Below, one piece after another: positions 44,348 through 56,315 of a stretch of 64,000 nucleotides of DNA. The stretch covers positions 62,001 through 126,000 of the forward strand of contig FYEU01000308.1 in the NCBI GenBank assembly GCA_900188575.1. Direction: 5' to 3'. The notes below the pieces were generated by a model. The model was not told where the DNA came from. It did no database searches and saw only the letters and a list, made by a program, of their open reading frames with translations. This DNA comes from Geosmithia putterillii (lineage: Eukaryota; Ascomycota; Sordariomycetes; Hypocreales; Bionectriaceae). Position 1 is the first letter of the stretch; every line of letters begins with the position of its first letter. The translations under genes and the position numbers were made by a program.

Positions 44348-45122
44348 ATGGTGGCCTCGAGCATGCTGAGCAGCTCGATCCTGCCCAGGAGCAGGGGAGC
44401 TAGCCATGTGCGCACATACAACTGGCCGCCCATCCAGCTCAATGTCTGGATCTTTGTCATGCTCCTGGCCTCGTGCACTATTCTCGGCGTTTTCGCCGTC
44501 TTTCTCCAGACGCAGCAGCGCATGCTTCTGCCTATCCCATGGTATGTTCTCTGATATACTTGGCTTCCAGCACCAAAGCGTTTGCTTGCTTGTGCTCTGT
44601 TGATATCCAATCGCGGGAATCTTGTGACTGACCGTTTCTCTCTCTCAACAGGTACTTTAGCTACTACATGACTGTCGCCGCCCTGACCATCCTCTTCCTC
44701 CTGTGGCTGTACTGGCTTATAGCCCACAGACGATTACTACCCGCCATCGTCATGATAGGCGCCTTCATGTTATTCGTCTTATGGTTGACAGGATTGGTCG
44801 TCATAGGCATCGACCTGTTTGGACCGTCAGGGTCCATCACCAGCACCTGCAATTTAGCAGTGTTTAACAAGAATCCACAAGGCCAAAGCATAGAGGTTTT
44901 GGCATACCTACAACAAAAGAATATCTGTAAGTCTTACATTCTCTCTCTCTCTCGCTTTCTCTCTTCTGGGCTGCAAGCTTGGGCCTCTCCCTTGTAGTCT
45001 ACCTGACTAACACATTCATTCCAGGTCAATCATGGCAGTTAGTCTTCGCAATGGCCCTAATAGGAACAACGTTTCTATTATGGGTCATGATCATGGCATA
45101 TCAGGTCTTTATCAATTCATAA
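44348..45122 (+). CDS. Tetraspan membrane protein of unknown function, 3 exons, 188 aa
   Basis: Exons are 44348-44541, 44652-44926 and 45025-45122; 189 codons with stop, GT-AG introns, the second with a CTGACTAAC branch site. Four hydrophobic segments are visible: about 31-53 (LNVWIFVMLLASCTILGVFA), 68-88, 93-117 (LLPAIVMIGAFMLFVLWL) and 159-183 (LVFAMALIGTTFLLWVMIM). Between TM3 and TM4 lies a loop of about 40 residues with Cys at both ends (STCNLAVFN and KNICQSW), which could form a disulfide as in MARVEL-type tetraspans. There is no signal peptide apart from TM1. I do not recognise a named family. No neighbour suggests a role. Confidence 0.8.
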
Positions 45123-45923
45123 CGACTGTGTCGTCTTGTATTATTCCGCACCCAACTGTCGACCCTCTTTTCTTCGACTTTCCTTTGTCGCATTGCAGCA
45201 TTATGGACCTGCCCTCTGCCCAACCAAACCGAACCGACGACGACGATGACCAAGACCGTCTGCCTATAAGACCGTCATCCGACTCGTTGGAGACCAGAAG
45301 ACACCCGGACACGGATGCTGGATATCTGCTGGTCGAATGCACCTTGAACCGAAAACAACTTTGACGATTGATGTTTTTTGGATATCGCACGGTGCATTTG
45401 ATGGCGGGGAGCAAATCATGAAATCTACCACCAGCCTGCTTGGCCTTTCCTTTCTCCATGTCAGCTTTATCTGCCTGTTCTGTTAGTTTTGCATTTCTGT
45501 TTCCATACAAACGACATGACAGTAGACCCAAGTCTACGAACACCACCTATCAAGTAGATTATCAATATCAAACAAAGCACATCATCGTATGATATGATAT
45601 CAGTCCAAGCATTTACGAGTCCTCGTGCATATCCATCTGCTTCGTATTCATATATCCTGCAAGCTGCCTCCTCGTACTGAAAGGCAGGCATGCTTGAGGC
45701 TACGTCACCGCCTGGGCACTGCTCGCTGCTTTTGGTGGAGAATAGTAGTGTTCCACATTTGGCTTAGCGCCACAGCTTCAGCTGGACAGGGCCATGGGCC
45801 AACTGGCCACCGCCAGTGGTCAGTGCCGCGTTTCCCAGATCCAGACCCTTGTTGTCTTCAAGTTGAGAGCCACAGCCTACGGAGAATAGTTGCGGTCTTC
45901 GCCTTGTGGGAGACAGCTTGTGG

Positions 45924-45944
45924 CCCGTGGCCCGTGGCCCGTGG
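45924..45944. repeat. CCCGTGG x3 tandem repeat
   Basis: Three perfect consecutive 7-bp units in noncoding DNA. Confidence 0.85.
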
Positions 45945-46130
45945 AAGAAGCCTTGTGGGTGCTGGCAGTGCAGAATGCTACCCTGTCCCTTTTGTTTCTT
46001 TTTTTGTCGAATCCCCATTGCCCCCCTCCACAGCAGGTCCAGGGTTTGAGTGCATAACACGAGTGCGCGCATACGAAGTCGGGGGCCGCCCGCCCATGTG
46101 GTGATGCTGCAAACCCCTGCTGGTGATTCC

Positions 46131-46148
46131 GGTGGTGGTGGTGGTGGT
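46131..46148. repeat. GGT x6 microsatellite
   Basis: Six uninterrupted GGT units in noncoding DNA. Confidence 0.9.
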
Positions 46149-47550
46149 GTCTCTGCTTGTGTGTGGTGTGGCTCTACGAGTATTACCTGGTACGGTCAAC
46201 GAACCCCACTGGTTTGGATATGACCTCATGGCTATCGGAGGACGCGTGTCGTCGTCGAGCATTAACTTTGGAACGGAGAGCGATGTAATAGACTCTCATA
46301 CATATCTGTACGTACCTGCTACGGAAGGACTCGAGTAGCAGCAGTCGACAGTACGGAGTACCAAGGACGAAGTAGTAGTAGTTGAGTCTGGCCTGCCGTC
46401 TCGGCATCCCGGCTTCTGCATAGGGTTGGTTAGGGAGGGGCAGAGCGAGCCAAGAGAACTGAAGAGAAACGAAAGTGGGGTCTGGATGATGCGCAGGTTG
46501 GTGCAGAGAACCGAGGACGATACAGATTGCCTTTGACCCAAGTCCAGTTTGTTACAAGGGGCGATCGCATGATGTAATAGGTAGCATTCCAGCTTGATAT
46601 CCGTAACTCGTGAGTTGTATTACTCGTAACTCGTCGCCGTACGAGTATTTCTGTACGAGTACGCGTACCATTCATTGGCCGTGTCAATCGTTCATAGCCA
46701 TTACGGCTGGCTTCACATATTGGAAAGGGGCTGCCGAGGACACGAGGCTGTCTGCCGGCAAGGAAAGCGGATAATACTCGTAGCTTGGTTTTACTCTGTA
46801 TATCTGCCAGTAGGAATTGCCGTGTCAGCAAGTAGGTTCAGCTGTGTGAGCTGGCCGCATATCGGTGCGCTCTGACCCAATGGTTCAGCCAGCCGGGCCA
46901 GCCCATCGACGTAACTAGTACTGCACGGCGAGACCGGGCTGCCAAGACATGGCAGCGGAAACAGGGCTGTAGGTACGGAGTACTCGCACTCTGGTGCCAA
47001 ACTCGATACTGCCACGAGTAACATTGACTCTGTTCACAGTCGGCAGCCAACAACTACTAGGCAATACTGCGGGAGTGCTCGTAGCTCATAGGGACAGCTT
47101 TCTATGGACGAGTACGAGTACGTACTGAGGGGAATGGGGCCGCCTATTTTGGTTTCTGCGCGGGCTGCGCATGACGCCATAAACCCTTGGCCCATCTAGC
47201 GTCACCATCTTTGCCATCCAGCTTGCTACCAGGGTGGGGGATCGGGATGCATGGTGGAGGGCCACAGAGGGGTGTCATTGGATTGAGAGCTGATCCGACC
47301 AAGATTGGAGCTAGTAGCAACTCACCCGTAGTCTGTCTGTGGAAGAGGGACAAGTCGGGGAGAGAGGGGACAAGTTCGGCTGCCCTTGGCTTGGGGCCGA
47401 GCTACGAGGTCATGCCGTTTGTTATAAGAATGGCTGCTCTCTCCAGCCTCATTTCTCTTTCTCTTGTCCTTCTTCTTCATCCGCTCTCAACACATCTACC
47501 TCAACACACACACACAACAACCTTCCACCACAACAAACCCACACATCACA

Positions 47551-47971
47551 ATGGATTTCGTCAAGAAGGCCATGAGCTCCGGTGGCTCCAAGGATGAGTC
47601 CAAGGACACCAAGTCCTCGGGCTCCTCTGAGCAGAAGGACGACTACGCTGACAAGGGTACGTGCCACTGCAACCCTACCAGGCTGAGATGCATCACCAGC
47701 TACTGCCTCACTTCTACCCCTCCCACCTATTTATCCATCTGTCTGTCCCCCATATACTAACATGCTTCCTCTCAGCCTTCGCTGCCGGCGTCAAGAAGTC
47801 GGGCTACAACATCGACCGCGAGACCCAGGAGAAGATCACCGACACTGGCCGCGAGCAGTTCGAGAAGTACACTGGGTATGTCTTGATACACCCTCACCCC
47901 CTCATCACACATTGCCTCAGCCAGCTAACAACCATTACAGCAAGAACGTCCCCGAGAAGTTCTCCAACTAG
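47551..47971 (+). CDS. Small conserved hydrophilic fungal protein, 3 exons, 78 aa
   Basis: Exons 47551-47656, 47776-47875 and 47941-47971 join to 79 codons with stop. The protein opens MDFVKKAMSS, has a Gly/Ser/Lys linker (SGGSKDESKDTKSSG), then KDDYADKAFAAGVKK, SGYNIDRETQEKITDTGREQ, YTGKNVPEKFSN. I recall small fungal proteins with this layout (KDDYGDK, then a Thr/Asp-Gly-Arg-Glu block, ending VPxKFSN) but know no function for them. It is highly charged, lacks membrane segments and may be partly disordered. The leader is rich in CA and CT repeats and gives no in-frame upstream ATG, which suggests strong expression. Two introns in 78 codons is typical for this type. Confidence 0.85.
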
Positions 47972-48950
47972 AGAGGGGCATTGCCAGCCTACAGTGTTTC
48001 AGTAGTATTACTAGTACTTAGATACCATCTATGAGTCTACGGACATTGTCCGGGATCATGTAATGACAGCCTCTTACGGCTATGACATTAATACCAAACA
48101 TTCCTTTGTCAAATACATATGATCTTGAATCCTCCTGCATGTGAACCTTGTCTGTCATCTATCAACTTCTTATGTTGCGTTTGTCCCTTATTGCACATGG
48201 TGTGTGCATGTTGCTCAAGCTGCCATTGGTAGGAGTCGACTGCGATTTCAAGAGTAAGTTCAGCAACCGCCACCAAATTGAGCAACACATCGACGTCATG
48301 ACAAGGCTCAGGCACAAGATCGACAACACGTAAACATATCTAGATATTACCAGTCCCAGACGGATGGTACGGTGGATCTGGTCTCGATAAAGAAACATCT
48401 CAAACCCGAATTCTCAAACTTCGTGCAGGGTAGAGTCTTTGAAAAGACGAGAGCTTGGCGAGCTTACGATGCAGGAGCTGCGGCAGGGGTCGCGCCTGCC
48501 AAATGTCATCAACCAAAGTATTCTAGGGCAAAAATTGTATGGTGAGATACATGTTCCTTCCCATCTTCAGCCTCGAACCGCCCTAGCGCCCTAGGGAACT
48601 CCCTGGAGCCCGCAATAACCACCTGAAGCTCCCTGTAGGACGGCCCCTATTCGCCTGCCGACTGCCCTGTAACGGGCCCGTGTACGCTGCAGGGGGCCCC
48701 CACCAGTGCTAAAAACAGTGAATGGGTCTGCTATGGATAGCTGTTGGCCTGTTGCTTGGGGGAAAGAAAACAACACTTGGGGGGAAACAACTTGCTCGGG
48801 CGGGCTTCTCGAGCCTTTGGATTCTCCTTTTCTCGTGTCCATACAAACCAACAGCGCTCTCTTCCTCTACTCTACATCTTGCATCCATAGAGGTCGCATC
48901 TGCCGCATCCACCATCCTCTCCACAGTCGTCGCCCGTGCCAAAATGCGAC
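47972..48950. other. Intergenic region before the ApsB/Mto1-like gene
   Basis: About 980 bp. No gene supported. Sequence near 48575-48650 is rich in ccctag/ctccctg-like words. The last part is the leader of the coiled-coil gene and has a short upstream ORF. Confidence 0.5.
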
Positions 48951-48964
48951 ATGGCCAGCGATGA
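48944..48964 (+). promoter_or_regulatory. Short upstream ORF overlapping the ApsB/Mto1-like start
   Basis: ATG at 48944 opens a 6-codon frame (MRHGQR) that ends in TGA at 48962-48964, overlapping the proposed start at 48951 in another frame. It might lower initiation there, or favour the in-frame ATG at 49134. Confidence 0.45.
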
Positions 48965-51900
48965 ACCTGAGCTTGGTCGCCCCGAGCTTGGTCGCACCGA
49001 CAGCCCCTTGCAGCGGCCTCTGACCGCGCAACGCGTATCGGAAGACGATATCCACACGACGACAACCGACACCGCTGCGACCAGCACAAGTCCAACAACG
49101 ACACCCCCAAAACACGACGCGACCACGGGGACGATGGATTCATCGTTCTCCGAGCAGCAGCAGCAGCACCAGAATCAACACCAGCAAGACACCTCCCATG
49201 ACGATTCCCACCATGACCAACAACAGAGCCATGATAGCAGTGCTGCTGCTGCCTCGGCCGCCGACAGCCAACAGGACATGAGCCACATTGACAGCAGCTC
49301 CATCGAGGCGGCTCCCATAGACCCCAGCAGGGGCCCAGATGAATCGGTAACCGAGGACGCTGTGCGTGAGCACTTCAAGGACGTCGAGTCCAGCTTCCTG
49401 CCCACTCTGTCGCCAATCCCGACCGTGTCCAACAGTGCCGAAGGCGGGGCCGACGACACGTACGTCTTCGACTCGCCCAATAAGGCCGACATGCAGCAAC
49501 AGACGCACCGCAGGGCCAGGGGGCCTGATTCGACCACCACAAGCCTCGAGAGGCTCGACTCCTCCCCCACGGCTGCTGCCGCCGCTAGGACCGTCTCGCG
49601 AGCCCTCAGTCTGGCTTCCGCCAACCGGGAAGCCAACAGGGAAGCCAACAGAAACGACATCGGCGCTGGAAACGACGACGACGACGCCGCCTCGCATGAT
49701 CCATTTACCGACTCCGCCCGCCAGAGCACCTCGGGAGGGACCACCACCGGCGACGAGACCGACGACGATGCCAGAGCCGAGTTTGACGACTCCATAAACA
49801 CTGGCGGTGACGACGACGGCCTCGGCTGGTCCCAGTCTTATCCGGGACGCTCCGACGCCGCCAGCACCACGGGAAGCAGCACGGTCCGGGGAAAGCGACC
49901 CAGGTACCTCCGCAGCAGATACGGCAGTCAGCGATCATCCACTTCGTCATTTGTCACCAACCCCGAATCCCACGACGGTAGCGACGTCACCACGCTCGGC
50001 CACGGCGCCGACTACGCTCTACAGTCTGGCGGCGCCATTCCTTCGGCCCTCGGTGCCCCCTCGCGGACCGTCAGCGGCAGCAGCAACATGCTGGCGCGCA
50101 CCGTGAGCATGGGCAGCGTCGCCTCGGGCTTCGACGACTCCCTCGGCCAGCTTGAGACTCTACCCGAAGTGGCCAGCCCCACGCACGATCGAAGCTTCAC
50201 GTCCGATGATGTAGCAAAGACGCCCAAGCCCTCGAGGGAGAATATAAACACTGCGCCAACCGACACCGTCATCGCACAGCACGTCAAGAACGTCCATGTC
50301 CCGGAATCGCTCGCGAGGGAGTACAAGTTCAAGAACAATCTAGAGACACCACGCAACAACCGCTCCAGCTATGCCACCACTACGGGCTCTGCGACTGGGA
50401 CTGCCCGGGCAGGTAAGAGCCTAACACTAAAGGAGCAGAGCAGCACCATCGAGAGGTTGTCCAAGGAAAACTTTGATCTCAAGCTCAAGGTTATGTTCCT
50501 GAGCGACCGCCTCGACAAGCTGTCGGAGGAGGGCATTAAGGAGATGATATCCGAGAACGTGGACCTTAAGACGGGCCTCGCCGTCCTCCAGCGCGACAAC
50601 CGCGTCCTACGAAGGAGGATCAAGGAGCTCGAGAGGCAGCAGAGGGACGATGACGAGCGGCCCAGCACCGCCCGCAGCGGTGCCTCCTCGACCGACCAGA
50701 CAGCTAGGATGTACGACGAGGAGGCCCAGGAGAAGGAGGAGGAGCTCATATTCCTACGCGAGCGCGTCGAAGAGTACGCTACTGAGATTGAGCGCCTACG
50801 CACCGACAACTCCAACAGCGACGCAGAGAAGCGCAGGATGACCGAGATGCTGAGGACGTCCATGGGCGCCGACAGGTTGGGCGAGAGCGTCGGACGCCAG
50901 GAGGAGGCTGATGTCTGGAAGGACCTCCTCGAGCAGGAGACAGCTCGCAGGGAGCAGGCCGACGACGACAACAGGAAACTGCGTGACGAGCTCTTCCGCA
51001 TCAAGCAAGAGGTCTCAGGAAACGGAGCCCTGCACCACACGACCAACATTTACAACATCACCAGGAAGCAGCGCGAGCGTGAGCGCGGCAACGCCTCGCC
51101 CAGCCGACCCTACTCGGGCCTGTCTGGCGAGATTGATGGCGGTTCCAACGCCAACTTCAGTGCCGCTAGCACCTTGGTCGATGAGCTGCGCAGGGAGGCC
51201 GAGCAGCTTCGCCACGAGAACGCCGAGCTTCGGCGCGAGGTCGGTGCGCAGACGTCGATGCTCACCTCACGCAACCGTGAGAAGGAGCGTCTGTACCAGG
51301 AGATTGAGGATCTCAAGATGTCGGCTCGCCATGGCCGGGGCGCCCCATCGACAGCTGACAGCATTCTGGATCGGTCAGCGTCGCGTGTCGGAGGCCACGG
51401 CAGGTCCCGGTCACGCGGCAGCGCCCATACCCTCCGGACGTCGGCCGAGGAGGAGGAGGAGGCCGAGCGCGAGCGTGAGCGTGAGGAGCTGGAGACGAAG
51501 CTGGCTGAGATGCGCGACAACATGAGCGAGGTCAAGCTTCAGAACCAGGAGCTGCAGCGCGAGCTGGAGACGTGCATGGAGGACTTTGAGACGGCCGTCA
51601 ACGGCAAGCGTGAGGCCGAGGAGCAGGCACTATCTCTTCAGGAGGACCTGCAGACTGCCATGAACGACCTGGTGGCGCTGCAGTCAGAGAGGGACGACGC
51701 ACTGCGGGAGCAGGCCGAGATGGAGAATGAGTTTGAGGCCCTACGACAGGAAGCGCAGGATGAGATTGATGCGCTCGAGGCCGAGGCAGACCAGCGCAGC
51801 GACGAAATGCAGCGGCTGCAGGCCGACCTGGCGGATCGCTCGGAGAACTTTGACGCCTTGCAGGAAGAGATGCGCAAGCTCAGCGACGCCTTGATTGGTC

Positions 51901-53715
51901 TCGAGGACGAGCAGCTTAACAAGCTGCGGCGTATTGGCGAGCTAGAGCAGGAGCTCGAGTCGTCGAACCGCGAGCTCGAGGAGCTGGAAAGCAAGCTGCG
52001 CGAGACCAACGAGAAGAACCAGCGGATGACGGTGCAGCACGAATCAGCCCAGGATGAGATTGGCTTCCTGCGCGAGGAGCAGGAGACGGACAAGATTCGC
52101 ATCGGCGACCTGGAGGCGTCGCTCGCCAACGCCGAGCAGACGCTGCGCGAGGAGAGGGACCGTATTAAGGAGCTGGACCACCGGCTGTCGTCGGAGCGCG
52201 CTCAGCGTGAGGCCGTGGCCAACCAGGAGAAGCAGGATGTGCAGCAGATCGTCAACCAGCTCAACAAGGAGGCGTCGACGGCCAAGGACGAGTCACGCCG
52301 CCTGCGCAAGAGCCTCTCGTCGCGCGAGATTGAGGCTGCCGAGTGGAAGGAGAGGCTCATCGAGCTCGAGAACAACCTGCGCGAGGCCCTGGGAGATCTC
52401 AACGGCACGCGCTCGTCGCTCCTCAAGGTATGTAACATGCTGCTTGCGGGCACGCACCTATCTCATGTGCCAGCATCCCTCGTACTGGTTTGCGATTTCA
52501 TGAAGCTAACTAGATGCACAGTCCATTGCCAAGATGCAGCGCGAACTCGAGGATACGGTGCGCGAGCTCGATTCTACGCGGGCGTCGGTGGTGGAGAAGG
52601 ACCGCATCATCAAGCAGAGGGATGCACTGCTCGAGTCGCACGGGCTTGAGAGCCGTAAGCTGACGGAGCTGTTGGACAAGGAGCGTCTGAACCACCGCAA
52701 CACCAGGTCTCAGTTTGAGACGTTTGAGAAGAACCACCAGCTCCTGTCGCGGACGGCGAGCACGCAAGATGGGCGGATCGTGGAGCTGGAGTCAATCCGG
52801 AACCAGGAGAGGCAGCGGCTCTTTAGACTGGAGCAGCAGTCGCGGGAGCAGCTGGCGGAGAGGAACGAGCTGCTGCTGACGCTGTGGCAGAAGCTGAGCG
52901 GGTTGTGCGGGCGCGAATGGGCCAACAGCAACACTCTCATCGACCGGCAGGTGCTGCCCTCGCTCGAGGTGGTGGCAACACGGCTGCCGGGCTTCTCCAA
53001 GAACCTGCTTGGGGCGGTCAAGGCGATTGAGACGATTGTCGGCTCCTTCCAGACCAAGATCAAGGCAGTGGAGCGCGAGCTCAACCGTGAGTACCAGACG
53101 CTCGAGGGCAACCTCGAGGTACGGACCAAGAAGCTCGATAGGCTCGAGACCATGGTTCGCAACACGGTGGCGTCCAACAACTCTGGGTCGGAGCTGCACA
53201 ACCGGCTGCTGCGGATGGAGGATAAGTACCGACAGCTCAAGATTGAGCACACAACGCTCAAGTCAGCCAAGGATGCCAGGGCCCGGGCGGCGGCGTATGC
53301 GTCGTCCTCGTCCAACACCAACATGGCCATTGGTGCCGATGACGGCACCGGCTCCCCTTCGCCCTTCATCCCGCGCGGACCACTCGACCGGACGGGCCAC
53401 GGCGGGCGTTCGGCGAGCCTCATGTCCCGTAAGCCGAGCAGCAGCCACGGCGTCGTGTCAGAAGGCGCCGAGATGGCCACGCTAGCAGCCGTGCACGCGA
53501 CGCACGACAACGACGGCAGCGGCAGCGGCGGCGGTGGCGGCGGCAACGACAACAAATGGCTCCTCCGTCTACGGGACATGGAGTACAAGCTCAAGATGGA
53601 GCGGGAGGCTCGCAACCAGGACAGGCAGGCGGCTAGGACGCGGCTGGGCGGGCTCGAGTCGGAGAATAAGGATCTACGCGATCGGGTGAGGAGGTGGGGG
53701 ACGGACGAGTATTAG
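48951..53715 (+). CDS. ApsB/Mto1-type microtubule-organising-centre coiled-coil protein, 2 exons, 1556 aa
   Basis: Likely scaffold that recruits gamma-tubulin complexes to spindle pole bodies and septal or cytoplasmic MTOCs. Exon 1 is 48951-52427, exon 2 is 52522-53715 (1557 codons with stop; GCTAAC branch). Residues 1-480 are Ser/Thr/Asp-rich and disordered, with Gln/His tracts near 65-95. A CM1-like motif lies at about 491-555: LTLKEQSSTIERLSKENFDL, then KVMFLSDRL, and DNRVLRRRIKELERQ; CM1 binds gamma-tubulin complexes. Residues 560-1270 are long heptad coiled coil. Around 1276-1370 a conserved C-terminal block (LWQKLSGLCGREWAN, RLPGFSKNLLGAVKAIE) fits the Mto1/PACT-like localisation region. 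The final part has a poly-Gly run. Starts at 48951 or 49134 are both possible. Confidence 0.85.
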
Positions 53716-54402
53716 CTATTGTACCAGTGTTTTGGTATGACTACTGTGTGTGTGTGTGTCTTGTACAAAGGAAAATGGGCAGGAGGAGCCAGGAGTTTTC
53801 TTTTTTGTTTCTGAGTCTTTCTCTTCATTCCCCTATTATTCGTTACCTTGTTATTATATCAAGCAGTTTTGGATTCCACAATGTGCGGCGTATGGTGGCA
53901 TTTTGATACCCGAGTAATACTTCGTAGTAGCAATACTCCGTACTACTACCAGTAGTGCTTTTTGCAATGTAGAGCCCGGAACTCCGGGCTCCGGATCATG
54001 GAAAGACAAGCATCGCAGGACGCAGGATGCAGTTCCTAGCTTCCAGTCCCCGAAACAAACGGTCAAGGTCCAATTTGTCATCCGGAGGTATAAATCGATA
54101 CAAGCGTGGATCCAACCTTTTAGATCTTCAAGTCTGTGCGTCCATTTCGGGCCGTCGGCGGAAGATGGCACATTGCCGACGACGTCACATCGACGGGAGG
54201 CGTGGACCCAAAGTCAGTCCATAGCCATGACTGTGCTACCTGGACATGGATGACGAGGATACGATGGATGGTTCTGGACTGCTGGGCGTTCTGGTAACAA
54301 GTCTACAGGTATATAAACTTGGATACTAGGAAGCATCCCGAGTCCTCTCCATCTCCAAGACTTCTGAAGCATCACCAACTCCGTCCACCATCGACGCTCA
54401 CA
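53716..54402. other. Intergenic region with TG microsatellite and TATA box
   Basis: 687 bp, no gene. A (TG)n run at about 53743-53759 follows the coiled-coil stop, TACTCCGTA lies at 53934, and the DUF1993 promoter is at the right end. Confidence 0.55.
54310..54317 (+). promoter_or_regulatory. TATA box (TATATAAA) upstream of the DUF1993 gene
   Basis: Lies 86 bp before the ATG at 54403, with a CT-rich start-site region between (cctctccatctcc). Confidence 0.65.
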
Positions 54403-54948
54403 ATGTCCTCCTCCCTTACCTTCTACAACGCAGCCATAGACATGGGCAACAACTGTCTCCAGACGCTGGCCAACGTGCTTGCCAAGAGCGAGGAGACGTC
54501 GTCTGTCCCCGCCGATGCCATGATCGACGCCCGTCTCCAAGCCGACATGTTCCCCTTCCGACTGCAAATGCACTTCGCCACGGCCCTGATCGCCAAGATG
54601 GTCGGCCGTCTACAGGGCACCGAGCCAGTTGAGTACCCCTTCGATGATGAGGTGTGCTCGTCCTACGACCTCATCAGGGAACGCATCGCTGAGGTGCGCG
54701 CCATTGTTGCCGCAGCGGACCGCGATGCCATCAACGCGCGCGAGTCGGTCCTATGCCCACTCACCACGGCACCGGGAAAGGACGAGGTCCAGGTCTCCGC
54801 TTGGGGCTATCTGTATGGATACGCCCAGCCGCAGATCTTCTTCCACGTCGTCACGGCGTACGACATTGCGCGCAGTAAGGGTGTGCCCTTGGGCAAGGCC
54901 GACTTTTTCGAGCACTTTATTCAGAGGCACATTGTCCCCTATCAGTAG
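54403..54948 (+). CDS. DUF1993 family protein, 181 aa
   Basis: A single exon encodes a soluble, largely helical protein of the DUF1993 family, which is related to DinB-like four-helix bundles and found in fungi and bacteria; no function is established. Family features are the opening SLTFYNAAIDMGNNCLQTL, the RLQADMFPFRLQMHFA block, and the closing segment QIFFHVVTAYDIAR followed by GVPLGKADFFEHF. There is no signal peptide or membrane segment. Length is normal. A TATA box sits 86 bp upstream, so it may be inducible. Confidence 0.9.
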   Translation: MSSSLTFYNAAIDMGNNCLQTLANVLAKSEETSSVPADAMIDARLQADMFPFRLQMHFATALIAKMVGRLQGTEPVEYPFDDEVCSSYDLIRERIAEVRAIVAAADRDAINARESVLCPLTTAPGKDEVQVSAWGYLYGYAQPQIFFHVVTAYDIARSKGVPLGKADFFEHFIQRHIVPYQ

Positions 54949-55213
54949 CTTTTAGCATCGGAGAAGATAAAAAATGGGAATTTCATTGGAGATCCTATGT
55001 TGGACGCCATTTCGCGTTGTGTGAAAGATTGGCTTGCTTGGAAAGGCGAACATTGTAGAAGGTGAAAGTGCCATGATTCGTAATGGGCAATGTTTCGCCG
55101 CCAAATCCGAATTTGATTTCTGCTTAACCTGTACTGTGCCGTGCAACTTCCCCCGACATCATCCGCCACCCATCACCATCATCGCCATCATCATCACTAC
55201 CAGCACCACAATC

Positions 55214-55624
55214 ATGGCCTGGCAATGGTGGGCCCTTCGCGCCATCCAGACGATGGAGGATCGCATCGTCGAACTCATCCTTCGTCGTCCGGGGTTCCAT
55301 CGCGCCGTCGGCAAGATCCACCGCACCATTCACGATCGTCAGCACGGTCGGAACCCGAATGAGCCGCTCTACCAGGGCGAGGCAACTGGTCAGTTTTACC
55401 TCTCTCTCTCTCTCTCTCTCTCTGCTCCCTCTATAGACTCCATAGAGCACTGTGTTTTGTTTGAGCACTCCAACTGACCTACTCGCCTGTCATCAGCTGA
55501 CCCCAACGAACCCGCCCGGAGCACCTCGTTCCTCAAGCACTTTGGCGCCGAGATCCGCAACCAGATTCGCGGGAAACCGACCGACATTGTCGACGAGTCG
55601 GCACGGCATACAAAGACGAAGTGA
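55214..55624 (+). CDS. Small protein resembling MIOREX component Mrx7, 2 exons, 100 aa
   Basis: Exons are 55214-55388 and 55497-55624; 101 codons with stop. The N-terminus (MAWQWWALRAIQTMEDRIVE) is amphipathic, followed by LRRPGFHRAVGKIHRTIHD and RQHGRNPNEP. This short RxPxFHRxVxxIHRxIH pattern resembles fungal Mrx7, a small component of the mitochondrial MIOREX expressosome, as I remember it; the match is unverified. The second exon adds DPNEPARSTSFLKHFGAEIR and a Lys-rich end. Interestingly PNEP occurs twice, on either side of the intron. The intron starts GTCAGT and contains a CT microsatellite. Mitochondrial location is inferred only from the family resemblance. Confidence 0.75.
55400..55423. 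repeat. CT dinucleotide microsatellite inside an intron
   Basis: About twelve uninterrupted CT units inside intron 1 of the Mrx7-like gene, where they could serve as an extended polypyrimidine tract. Confidence 0.9.
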
Positions 55625-56315
55625 AGGGCAAGGGTCGATATAACAACACCGCCCTGCCCTACCAACCCACATCCGACGCCATAATGAACGAGCCGAGAAC
55701 CTCAGCATGGCCGACTAGCTCGGATGACGACCGTAATGACGATGAACGGTCTCCTGAATGTCGCTACAACTGCGGCTTCCTTCGTCCGAGTCTTCCGGCC
55801 TGTCAGATCCCAGATAAAAGAGTCTCCTGCTCTTGATACTGAGTCATCGCCAGAAACCGCAGTACACCACCACTAGTCACTTCAGCTAGCGAGGCCGTCT
55901 CAAGCATCACAATAGCCCTGTCGAGCTCGTCGAAGAATACTCCATTCATGAGACAGGCGACAAGGTGTTGTACTTCTCTGCATACCGATGCCATTGTGCG
56001 GGAACTGTGGGCGAGACCAGCGTCAAATGGCCGCTTCACACGGCCCCTGTACCACCATCTAATACCATTCATCCATCTTTATTAGCGTTCTGCGACGCAT
56101 GGGCAAAGGTTGTCCAATCCAATACAAATCATATTGAAACTCCATTTTATTCCCTGGAAAGCTTGCCTGATTTTTAAGAAGAAACAACTACTCTAAATCT
56201 TCCGTCCTTCCTCTTTGAACGCCTGGAGAATTTGATACAAGAATACTTCATACCAAATACCCCTCATGTGCCTCTTCCCCCCCTGTGCCTCCTACACACA
56301 TTACGGTCTAGATGC
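55625..56315. other. Intergenic region between convergent genes
   Basis: 691 bp between the Mrx7-like stop and the stop of the membrane protein on the other strand. No gene supported; short ORFs lack any known pattern. Confidence 0.55.

Larger units (their letters stand above)
45123..47550. other. 2.4 kb intergenic region, repeat-rich, no gene supported
   Basis: Holds TACGGAGTA at 46352 and 46974, a dense group of TACTCGTA/TACGAGTA words at 46615-46665 and 47105-47125, the heptamer repeat at 45924 and a GGT microsatellite at 46131. Short ORFs on both strands look random. The final 120 bp are a CT/CA-rich leader for the 78-aa protein. Confidence 0.55.

Noticed and set aside
52710..53615. 301-codon minus-strand frame opposite the ApsB/Mto1-like gene
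   Set aside because: Shadow of the GC-biased coiled-coil exon; Ser/Arg/Leu-rich without motifs.
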